DNA of 64,000 bases, taken from NCBI RefSeq assembly GCF_943371865.1, contig NZ_CALRWL010000015.1, positions 1 to 64,000 of the forward strand, given 5' to 3'. Origin of the DNA: Azorhizobium sp943371865 (GTDB taxonomy: Bacteria; Pseudomonadota; Alphaproteobacteria; Rhizobiales; Xanthobacteraceae). The notes under the pieces are model-generated. The model worked only from the letters and a program-made list of their open reading frames with translations, was not told where the DNA came from and ran no database searches. The translations under genes were made by a program, and so were the position numbers. This document shows positions 7,465 through 14,576 of the stretch, in pieces (position 1 is the stretch's first letter; each line of letters opens with the position of its first letter).

Positions 7465-8202
7465 TCAGGTTTCGGGCATTCCCCAAGACTGCGCCCCATG
7501 ACCGCGCCCCATGACCGCGGCGGCGAGGGGGGCAAACGCGCAGAAGTCGAGTGCGGCTTCCATCTGCTGCCGGAAGGTCTCCGGCAGCCCGTCTTCGGCC
7601 CGGTAGGACTGCAGGTGCGCCACCTGCCGGGCGAGAAGCGATGCGGCGACCGTGCCGCTGAAGGGGGCGGCGAGATGCGCCCGCACGGCGCAGTCCAGGA
7701 CATCGGGAAGCCGGGCCTGGGTCTGGTCCAGCCGGCGCAGAAGGGCTGAGGCGTCCGCATCGGCACCGGCGCAGGCGAGAGCATTGGCGGCTCCAAGCTG
7801 CTGTCCGAGGGTGGCGAGCGCCAGGGTGCGGGCCCGGAGAAAGGACGAAAACGGCTGGGCGTGACGGCTGGCGAGCAGCAGATGAAAGGCGCTGCTGCGG
7901 GCGGGCAGCGCCATGTCCGCATGGGCGGCCATATCCAGCACCTGCGCCCATGCGGCATGCAGGCGCTCGGTCTCCCGCGCCAGCGTGGACCCGCCCGGCC
8001 CGATGAGGCCGCCCACCAGCGCATTGTTGCAGGCGACCGCGTGGAACGGCGTCCGGACCAGGGCGCTGCCTTCAGCGATGGAGAAGCCCTCCGCCCAGTG
8101 TCTGGCCGCGGATTGGCCATCCCCCGCGCGCAACGCGGCGAACCCGGCGCGCGTCGACGCCAGCCAAATTTCCAGCTCGTGACGCAGCGGCAGACCCTCC
8201 AT
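7465..8202 (-). CDS. Uncharacterised helical protein of the methylated-amine island
   Basis: A protein of about 245 residues that I do not recognise. It is Ala/Leu-rich with repeated helix-like segments (FAALRAGDGQSAARHWAEGF, LARETERLHAAWAQVLDMAA), which could be a TPR-like or helical-bundle fold. No signal peptide, membrane segment or metal motif is evident. It is 19 bp upstream of the GntR gene on the same strand and divergent from the permease, so it probably belongs to the island as a regulatory or accessory protein. The start is uncertain: ATG 8202 is given, a GTG at 8247 would read through the 10-bp repeats. Confidence 0.55.
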   Translation of the reverse strand: MEGLPLRHELEIWLASTRAGFAALRAGDGQSAARHWAEGFSIAEGSALVRTPFHAVACNNALVGGLIGPGGSTLARETERLHAAWAQVLDMAAHADMALPARSSAFHLLLASRHAQPFSSFLRARTLALATLGQQLGAANALACAGADADASALLRRLDQTQARLPDVLDCAVRAHLAAPFSGTVAASLLARQVAHLQSYRAEDGLPETFRQQMEAALDFCAFAPLAAAVMGRGHGAQSWGMPET

Positions 8203-8238
8203 ACCAGAACGTACCAAATATAACCAAACTATACCAAT
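8202..8238. promoter_or_regulatory. Four ACCA motifs at exact 10-bp spacing
   Basis: TACCAG, TACCAA, AACCAA and TACCAA occur with ACCA beginning at 8203, 8213, 8223 and 8233. One helical turn per unit places all copies on one DNA face, as in a phased operator. It overlaps the start of the minus-strand unknown gene and lies in the divergent promoter region of the permease and dmm genes. Confidence 0.5.
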
Positions 8239-8329
8239 GGGCTGCACTCGGCGTCCAGATGCTGTTCTGAGTCTTATTTAGGCATCTTGGCGCCCATTTT
8301 GATCAACAATCGTTCTTGATGAGAAATAA

Positions 8330-8349
8330 AATTTACCTCAGAGTAAATT
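8330..8349. promoter_or_regulatory. Inverted repeat upstream of the permease gene
   Basis: AATTTAC-CTCAGA-GTAAATT is a perfect 7-bp-arm inverted repeat about 95 bp upstream of the permease start, in the only AT-rich part of the divergent promoter region. It is a candidate binding site for the GntR regulator. Repeat seen; function inferred. Confidence 0.4.
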
Positions 8350-8443
8350 CAAGAGCTGGCGCCGCGGCGGACAGCTCAACAATAAAAAACCAATTCCAGA
8401 CAAAATGGTTCGAAATGGTTTAGCCATCGAGAGGGGTTGCCAC

Positions 8444-10225
8444 ATGACAATGGAAGCTGCTGCGCCCATGGCGCTTGAGCGAACGGGCGAGTTGAAACGA
8501 GCCATCGACTGGCGTGGGGCCTTCTGGGTCGCCAGCGGCGTTCCGGCCCTGGTCCTGTTTTCCATCGGAGGCATTGCGGGGACCGCCGGCAAGGTGGCTT
8601 TCCTGGTCTGGGCGGTCTCGATGGTGATGGGCTTCATCCAGTCCTTCACCTATGCCGAAATCGCCGGCCTCTTTCCCAACAAGTCGGGCGGCGCATCGGT
8701 CTATGGCGCGGCGGCCTGGGTGCGCTATTCCAAGCTGATCGCTCCGCTCTCGGTATGGTGCAACTGGTTCGCCTGGTCGCCGGTGCTCTCGCTCGGCTGC
8801 TCCATTGCGGCGGCCTATATTCTCAATGTGCTGGCGCCCATCCCCGGCGCCGACAGCCCGCAGGTGGCGCAGTGGATCGCCGCCCATGCCAGCTCGGTGG
8901 CGGCGGACTCGCCGCGGGTGGCGGAATGGCTGGCGCTGAATGCCGGCAAGACCGCGCAGGACGGTGTCGCCGCCCTGCTCTCGCAGGACGGCATTGCGGC
9001 GTTTACCCCGGCCTTGCGCAGCTGGACGCTGGCGACGCACAGCCTCGGGCCGGTCAGCTTCTCCCTGAACGCCACCTTCTGGATCGGCGCCGTCTTGATG
9101 CTGATCACCTTCGCCATCCAGCATCGCGGCATTCTCGGCACCGCCAATGTGCAGAAATATATCGGCCTGCTGGTCATCGTGCCGATGCTGATCGTGGGCA
9201 TCGTTCCGATCATCACCGGCCAGATCAACTGGTCCAACTACACGCCGCTCACCCCTCTGGCCGTGGCCTATGCGCCGGCGTCCGGCGCCTGGGACATCGG
9301 CGGCTGGACCTTGATCCTCGGCGGGCTGTTCATCGCTGCCTGGTCCACCTACGGTTTCGAGACCGCCATTTGCTACACCAGCGAATTCCGCAACCCCAAG
9401 ACCGATACCTTCAAGGCGATCTTCTATTCGGGCCTGCTGTGCCTGCTGCTCTATACCCTCGTGCCCTTCACCTTCCAGGGCGTTCTGGGGCTTGATGGCA
9501 TGCTCGATCCCACCATCGTCGACGGGTCGGGCGTGGCGGCGGCCATGGCCCGGATGGTCGGCGGCTCCGGCTTCGTCAGCCATATCCTCATCCTGCTGAT
9601 GATCCTGGCGCTGATGCTGTCGATCATGACCGCCATGGCGGGTTCCTCCCGCACGCTCTACCAGGGCTCCCTCGACGGCTGGCTGCCGCGCTATCTCAGC
9701 CATGTCAACGAGCACGGTGCCCCCACCCGCGCCATGTGGACGGACCTGGTGGTCAATCTCTTCGCTTTGTCCATCGCCGCCGCCGATGCCACCAGCTTCT
9801 TCTTCCTGCTGGCGGTCTCCAATGTCGGCTACATCATCTTCAACTTCCTCAACCTCAATGCGGGCTGGATCCACCGGATCGACAACGCCCATGTGGAGCG
9901 GCCCTGGAAGGCGCCCAACATCCTCCTTGGTCTCGGAACGGTGTTCGCTTTCGTCAATGCCGCCTTCATGGGGGCCGGGGCGAAGGTGTGGAACCCCTCC
10001 GCCCTCATGGCCGGGTTCATCACCGCCGCGCTCATCATCCCGGTCTTCGTCTATCGCCACTATGTGCAGGACAAGGGCGTCTTCCCCGCCCACATGCTCG
10101 AAGACCTGCAGTTGACCGAGAAGGACATGGCGGTGCGCAAGGCCGGTGTCTGGCCCTATGTCACGCTCGCCGCAGGTGTCGCGGTGGTGCTCATCGCCAA
10201 TTTCATCTTCGTCCTGCCCAGCTGA
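8444..10225 (+). CDS. APC superfamily amino acid/amine permease
   Basis: A 593-residue integral membrane transporter with about 12 hydrophobic segments, beginning with the APC signature helix (FWVASGVPALVLFSIGGIAG) and ALFPNKSGGASVYGAAAW-like sequence (GLFPNKSGGASVYGAAAWVR). A long loop of about 70 residues (about 145-215) interrupts the helices. The ATG at 8444 is preferred because GAGAGGGG lies upstream. As first gene of the plus-strand run leading into dmmABC, tmm and tdm it probably imports a methylated amine or related compound; the substrate cannot be read from sequence. Confidence 0.85.
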   Translation: MTMEAAAPMALERTGELKRAIDWRGAFWVASGVPALVLFSIGGIAGTAGKVAFLVWAVSMVMGFIQSFTYAEIAGLFPNKSGGASVYGAAAWVRYSKLIAPLSVWCNWFAWSPVLSLGCSIAAAYILNVLAPIPGADSPQVAQWIAAHASSVAADSPRVAEWLALNAGKTAQDGVAALLSQDGIAAFTPALRSWTLATHSLGPVSFSLNATFWIGAVLMLITFAIQHRGILGTANVQKYIGLLVIVPMLIVGIVPIITGQINWSNYTPLTPLAVAYAPASGAWDIGGWTLILGGLFIAAWSTYGFETAICYTSEFRNPKTDTFKAIFYSGLLCLLLYTLVPFTFQGVLGLDGMLDPTIVDGSGVAAAMARMVGGSGFVSHILILLMILALMLSIMTAMAGSSRTLYQGSLDGWLPRYLSHVNEHGAPTRAMWTDLVVNLFALSIAAADATSFFFLLAVSNVGYIIFNFLNLNAGWIHRIDNAHVERPWKAPNILLGLGTVFAFVNAAFMGAGAKVWNPSALMAGFITAALIIPVFVYRHYVQDKGVFPAHMLEDLQLTEKDMAVRKAGVWPYVTLAAGVAVVLIANFIFVLPS

Positions 10226-10311
10226 CCGGGAACGCACCGGCTCCGCCCGCCAAGATCGCCGAAGGGGAGACTTTCCCTTCGGCCCGTCTTCCAGACCAGG
10301 GACGTCATTGC

Positions 10312-10923
10312 ATGCTGTCGCCGAGCATTCTCAGCAGGCCGGTCTATCCGGGGCTGCGCGTGGATAAGTTCGCCAGGCTCAACCTGATCCTCGCCGAAGG
10401 AGACGGCGCCGAGGCGGTCCTCGCCTTGAGCCAGACACCGGACGCGACCTGCGCCTTCTTCGCCCGATCCCTCATTTTCCATTGCGCGGTCAACGCAGCG
10501 GAACGCGCCATCCTCCCGGCGCTGGAGGCGCTCGCGCCCCAGGCGCTCTGGAGCTTCCCGAGCGCGGAGACCACCCTGGTGCGACTGCGCGGCGTGCTGC
10601 AGACGGCCACCATGGGCACGCGCATCCTCGCTGCCGGCACCGAGCCCTTCATCGGCCAGGTGGTCGCGGAAGCCGCCGTATTCGGGGTCGATCCCCGCTC
10701 GATCATCACCGAGCATCGCGGCTCCACGCGGCGGCGGGTGCAGTGCGTCCATTGCAAAGGGATGATCGAGAACGTCACGCAGAACCCGGTGGTGTGCAGC
10801 CACTGCGGGCTCAGCTTGTTCGTCCGCGATCACTATTCAAAGCGCCTGGGCGCGTTCCAGGGCGTCTGCATCGATGCGGAAGCCCCCGGGCACATTCCCG
10901 CTGCCGAGGAGCTCTATCCATGA
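10312..10923 (+). CDS. dmmA: Dimethylamine monooxygenase subunit DmmA-like
   Basis: A 203-residue protein matching the small DmmA subunit of the haem-dependent dimethylamine monooxygenase, which converts dimethylamine to methylamine plus formaldehyde. The C-terminus carries a zinc-ribbon-like double CxxC (CVHCKG then CSHCGL, about residues 146-166) followed by the conserved LFVRDHYSKRLGAFQGV. The ATG at 10312 gives the expected size; the stop overlaps the dmmB start (ATGA). Assignment rests on these motifs plus the dmmA-dmmB-dmmC gene order. Confidence 0.85.
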   Translation: MLSPSILSRPVYPGLRVDKFARLNLILAEGDGAEAVLALSQTPDATCAFFARSLIFHCAVNAAERAILPALEALAPQALWSFPSAETTLVRLRGVLQTATMGTRILAAGTEPFIGQVVAEAAVFGVDPRSIITEHRGSTRRRVQCVHCKGMIENVTQNPVVCSHCGLSLFVRDHYSKRLGAFQGVCIDAEAPGHIPAAEELYP

Positions 10924-11885
10924 CCGGCGCCCTCAGCCTCTCCGTCCGTGTCGCCGAGACGGTGGATCTGGCCCCCGACATCCGTCGCATCCGGCTCGTC
11001 TCCACCGCTGGCGACCCGCTGCCGCTATTCTCCGGCGGCGCCCATATCGTGGTGTCGCTGCCGACCGCGCAGGGCCTCATCCGCAATCCCTATTCGCTGA
11101 CCAGCTGCCCGCACGACGGCACCGCCTATGAGATCTGCGTGCAGAGATCCCCGTCCTCGCGCGGCGGCTCCGCCTTCGTCCACGACGGGCTGAAGGCGGG
11201 CGATGAACTGGACATCTCCTATCCGGTCAATCTGTTCGCCATGGACCGGCGGGCGCGCAAGCATCTGTTCATCGCCGGCGGCATCGGCATCACGCCCTTT
11301 CTCGCCATGATGCAGCAGCTGGCGCTGGAGGGCGGCACGTTCGAGCTGCACTATGCCATGCGCAGCCCCGACAGCGGTGCCGCCCGGCAGGATGTGGAAG
11401 CGCGGTACGGGGCCCACCGGGTGCGCACCTATGTCAGCGCGCACGGCCGGCGGATCGCCCTCGCCGATTTGCTCGACGGCCAGCCGTTGGGCACCCATCT
11501 TTATGTCTGCGGCCCCGCGCGGCTCATCGATGATGTGCTGCTCCAGGCGCGCGAGGCCGGATGGCCGGACGAGAATGTGCATTGCGAGCGCTTCGCCGCG
11601 CCACCCTCCGGCAAGCCGTTCCTGCTGGACCTGGCGCGCAGCGGCCACCGCATCGAGGTGGGGGCGCACCAGAGCGCGCTGGAGGCCATCGAGGCCGCCG
11701 GGCTTGAGGCACCGCATCTGTGTCGCGGCGGCGCCTGCGGGCAATGCGAGACCGCCGTGGTCTCCTGCGACGGTGCCCTGGAACACCACGACCATTTCCT
11801 CTCCCCGGATGAGCGGGAGAGCGGGCGAAAATTCATGATCTGCATCTCGCGCATCGCCGGCGAGAGGCTGGTTCTCGACCTCTGA
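10920..11885 (+). CDS. dmmB: Dimethylamine monooxygenase reductase DmmB (FAD/2Fe-2S)
   Basis: A 321-residue phthalate-dioxygenase-reductase-type electron-transfer protein. It has an FAD/FMN-binding segment (RNPYSLTS, about residue 58), a pyridine-nucleotide site (GGIGITPFLAM, about 120) and a C-terminal plant-type ferredoxin domain with CRGGACGQC, followed by the last cysteine in MICIS. It should pass electrons from NAD(P)H to the haem subunit DmmC. Translation is coupled to dmmA by a 4-bp overlap. Confidence 0.9.
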   Translation: MTGALSLSVRVAETVDLAPDIRRIRLVSTAGDPLPLFSGGAHIVVSLPTAQGLIRNPYSLTSCPHDGTAYEICVQRSPSSRGGSAFVHDGLKAGDELDISYPVNLFAMDRRARKHLFIAGGIGITPFLAMMQQLALEGGTFELHYAMRSPDSGAARQDVEARYGAHRVRTYVSAHGRRIALADLLDGQPLGTHLYVCGPARLIDDVLLQAREAGWPDENVHCERFAAPPSGKPFLLDLARSGHRIEVGAHQSALEAIEAAGLEAPHLCRGGACGQCETAVVSCDGALEHHDHFLSPDERESGRKFMICISRIAGERLVLDL

Positions 11886-11953
11886 CCTTCAGCCATCGCA
11901 ACCGCGCGCCGGGAGCATGGAACATTCGGGGCAGCCCGAAGGAGATGACGGAC

Positions 11954-12994
11954 ATGACCATCGTTTTCAACGACGAGACCTTCCGGGGCGATTACACCTT
12001 CGCCAACAGTCCGTCCGCCGTGCGGCGGTTTCCGTTTCCGTTCAACGAAGACACCTACATGTATTCGGTGAACATCGAGCCGCACACGGCGGGGCCGAAA
12101 GGCTCAGTCTATGAGTTCCCCATCGATATCGACGAGCATTATGTCGCCGACATGCGCGACCGCGCCATCACCTTGCGGGAGGACCCGCTGCGCTGCCAGT
12201 CCCTGCCGCACATGATCACGGCGGAATGGGATCTGCTGGACCTGCTGATGGTGTCGCTGGCGCAATCCTATCCGGACCTGTTCACGCTGACCCGCGACGG
12301 TGACCGCTGGCACTGGATAAACCGCCCGCTCGGTCTTGAGCAGGCCTTCATCTTCGGTGACGTCGCGACCTTGCCGTGCCCGCCGATGGAATACATCACC
12401 CGCCAGTGCCAGGGCGACTTCTGCCTGCTGGACCAGCGCAATGGCGACCTCTTTGTCGATTCCGGCATGGTGACTGCGCAGGCGGACTGGTCGCTGGATT
12501 TCGACATCGGCATGAGCTTCAAGGAATGGCATGCGCCGGTGCCGTTCGCCCATGAGATGGGCATTTTCGAGCGGGCGCAGAAATTCCTGCTCAACATGCA
12601 GATCGGCCGCCCGGTGCGGCGGCTGAACTGGACCATGACGGTCAATCCCCGCCTCGACACGGCGCCCGAGACCTATCCCCTGTGGGGGCCGGACCGGGGC
12701 ACCGTGACGCCGGACAATGTGGGCGACAAGGTGCATCTGCGGGTGGAACTGCAGGCCCTGTGGCGGCTGCCGCGCTCCAATGCCATCGTTTTTTCCATCC
12801 GGGGCTATCTCATCAAAGTGGACGAGATCGCCACCGTGCCGAAATGGCACCGGCGCCTGCACCGGGTGCTCAAGACACTGCCGCCGGAGATCGCCGCCTA
12901 CAAGGGGCTGACCCGCTATCTCGATACGACGCTGGACTGGCTCGCCGTGCGTGACGACGGCCAGCCGACATCGCCCGGCTTCGGGCCGGACTGA
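11954..12994 (+). CDS. dmmC: Haem-dependent oxidative N-demethylase DmmC (DUF3445)
   Basis: A 346-residue member of the haem-dependent oxidative N-demethylase family, the catalytic subunit of dimethylamine monooxygenase. Recognisable pieces are FPFPFNEDTYMYSVNIEPH near the N-terminus, LPHMITAEWDLLDLLM, and LNWTMTVNPRLDTAPETYP, together with RVELQALWRLPRSNAIVFSI toward the C-terminus. The ATG at 11954 is preferred because AAGGAG lies 8 bases upstream; the ATG at 11945 would abut that motif. Follows dmmB by about 70 bp. Confidence 0.88.
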   Translation: MTIVFNDETFRGDYTFANSPSAVRRFPFPFNEDTYMYSVNIEPHTAGPKGSVYEFPIDIDEHYVADMRDRAITLREDPLRCQSLPHMITAEWDLLDLLMVSLAQSYPDLFTLTRDGDRWHWINRPLGLEQAFIFGDVATLPCPPMEYITRQCQGDFCLLDQRNGDLFVDSGMVTAQADWSLDFDIGMSFKEWHAPVPFAHEMGIFERAQKFLLNMQIGRPVRRLNWTMTVNPRLDTAPETYPLWGPDRGTVTPDNVGDKVHLRVELQALWRLPRSNAIVFSIRGYLIKVDEIATVPKWHRRLHRVLKTLPPEIAAYKGLTRYLDTTLDWLAVRDDGQPTSPGFGPD

Positions 12995-12996
12995 GC

Positions 12997-13116
12997 GCTA
13001 GAGCACGCCCCAATCAGCTTGCAATGCAAGCTGATTGGGAAACGCGTTCTCTATCATCAAGTTAGAGGGCGATTCACCGATCAGATTGATTCAATCTGAT
13101 CGGATCGCGCTCTAGC
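12997..13116. repeat. Compound intergenic repeat with terminal inverted repeats and two internal hairpins
   Basis: A 120-bp element is bounded by GCTAGAGC (12997-13004) and GCTCTAGC (13109-13116). Inside are two perfect stem-loops: 15-bp arms at 13009-13039 around a single A, and 13-bp arms at 13077-13103 around a single T. It lies in the gap between dmmC and tmm. The build resembles dispersed intergenic elements of Rhizobiales genomes. It may form RNA structure that separates dmmC from tmm expression. Confidence 0.75.
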
Positions 13117-13214
13117 TCAGCTCCGATCGACGCGTTCCTGAAAGACCAGCACCGGACCCGTCGGTTCGGTGAACGGCTGAGCCATGCCTTTTTACCAGAC
13201 AGAGGGGAACAATC

Positions 13215-14576
13215 ATGTCCAAGCGCATTGCCATTCTGGGCGGAGGGCCGAGTGGACTTGCGGTGCTGCGCGCCTTCGAAAGCGCCCGCCGCAAGGGTGC
13301 CGAGATCCCGGAGATCGTCTGCTATGAAAAGCAAAGTGATTGCGGCGGCATGTGGAACTATAGCTGGCGCACCGGCCTGGATGAATTCGGCGAGCCCGTC
13401 CATGCCAGCATGTACCGCTATCTGTGGTCCAACGGCCCCAAGGAATGCCTGGAGTTCGCCGATTACTCGTTTGAGGAACATTTCGGCCGGCCTATTCCCT
13501 CCTTCCCGCCGCGCGCGGTGCTGCACGACTACATCAAGGGCCGCATCGAGAAGAGCAATGTGCGCGGCTATATCAAGCTCAACCACGCGGTTCGCCACGT
13601 GGCCTATGATGCGGCGAGCGAGACGTTCCTGGTCACGGTGAAAGACCTGAAGGCAGACGTTCTGGAGACCTCCGCCTTCGATTACGTGGTGTGCGCCACG
13701 GGCCATTTCTCGACACCGAACGTGCCGTATTTTGAAGGGCTGGAAGCCTTCCCCGGCCGCGTGCTCCATGCCCACGACTTCCGCTCGGCGGACGAGTTCG
13801 CCGGCAAGAACGTGCTGCTGATCGGCGCCAGCTATTCGTCGGAAGACATCGGCATCCAGTGCATGAAGTACGGCGCCAAATCGGTGACCTTCAGCTACCG
13901 CAGCAAGGCCATGGGCTTTGATTGGCCGGCCGGCTTTTCCGAGGTGCCGCTGCTGGAAAAGCTGGTCGGCAAGACCGCTTACTTCAAGGACGGCACGCAA
14001 AAGGAGGTGGATGCCATCGTGCTGTGCACGGGCTATCTGCACCATTATCCGTTCCTGGATGACGCCTTGCGGCTGAAGTCGCGCAACCGCCTGTATCCGG
14101 AGCATCTCTACAAGGGCATTTTCTGGACCGAAAATCCGCGTTTCATGTATGTGGGCGCGCAGGATCAGTTCTATACCTTCAACATGTTCGATGCGCAGGC
14201 CTGGTACGCCCGCGACGTGGTGCTCGGCCGCATTCCGCTGCCGGACGCAGCCGGCATGGCCGCCGATATCGCCGCCTGGGTGGCGAAGGAGGAGCAGCTC
14301 GAAGACGCCGCGCAGATGATCGACTTCCAGACGGAATATGTCCGGGAGCTGATCCAGGCGACGGACTATCCGCGCCTCGATGTCGACGCGGTCGCCCGCA
14401 TGTTCAAGGAGTGGGAGCACCACAAGGTCGAGAACATTCTGACCTATCGCGACCGCAGCCACCGCTCGACCTTGACCGGCACGCTGGCGCCGCAGCATCA
14501 CACGCCGTGGATGCAGGCGCTGGACGACAGCCTGGAAACCTTCCTCGCGACCATGCCCAGCCAGGCTGCGGAATGA
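13215..14576 (+). CDS. tmm: Trimethylamine monooxygenase (flavin-containing)
   Basis: A 453-residue bacterial FMO that oxidises trimethylamine to trimethylamine N-oxide with NADPH and O2. Motifs in order: FAD site GGGPSG (residues 8-13), the FMO signature F-x-G-x3-H-x3-F in FPGRVLHAHDF, NADPH site GASYSSEDIG and the late CTGYLHHYPF motif. N- and C-terminal sequences (YEKQSDCGGMWNYSWRTG, NMFDAQAWYARDVVLG) are those of the bacterial Tmm subgroup, and the adjacent tdm gene supports the substrate. A strong GAGGGGAAC ribosome site precedes the ATG. Confidence 0.95.
   Translation: MSKRIAILGGGPSGLAVLRAFESARRKGAEIPEIVCYEKQSDCGGMWNYSWRTGLDEFGEPVHASMYRYLWSNGPKECLEFADYSFEEHFGRPIPSFPPRAVLHDYIKGRIEKSNVRGYIKLNHAVRHVAYDAASETFLVTVKDLKADVLETSAFDYVVCATGHFSTPNVPYFEGLEAFPGRVLHAHDFRSADEFAGKNVLLIGASYSSEDIGIQCMKYGAKSVTFSYRSKAMGFDWPAGFSEVPLLEKLVGKTAYFKDGTQKEVDAIVLCTGYLHHYPFLDDALRLKSRNRLYPEHLYKGIFWTENPRFMYVGAQDQFYTFNMFDAQAWYARDVVLGRIPLPDAAGMAADIAAWVAKEEQLEDAAQMIDFQTEYVRELIQATDYPRLDVDAVARMFKEWEHHKVENILTYRDRSHRSTLTGTLAPQHHTPWMQALDDSLETFLATMPSQAAE

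Noticed and set aside
8420..10237. A 605-codon minus-strand open frame opposite the APC permease
   Set aside because: Antisense shadow of a clear 12-helix permease; low-complexity acidic and basic composition, no motif.
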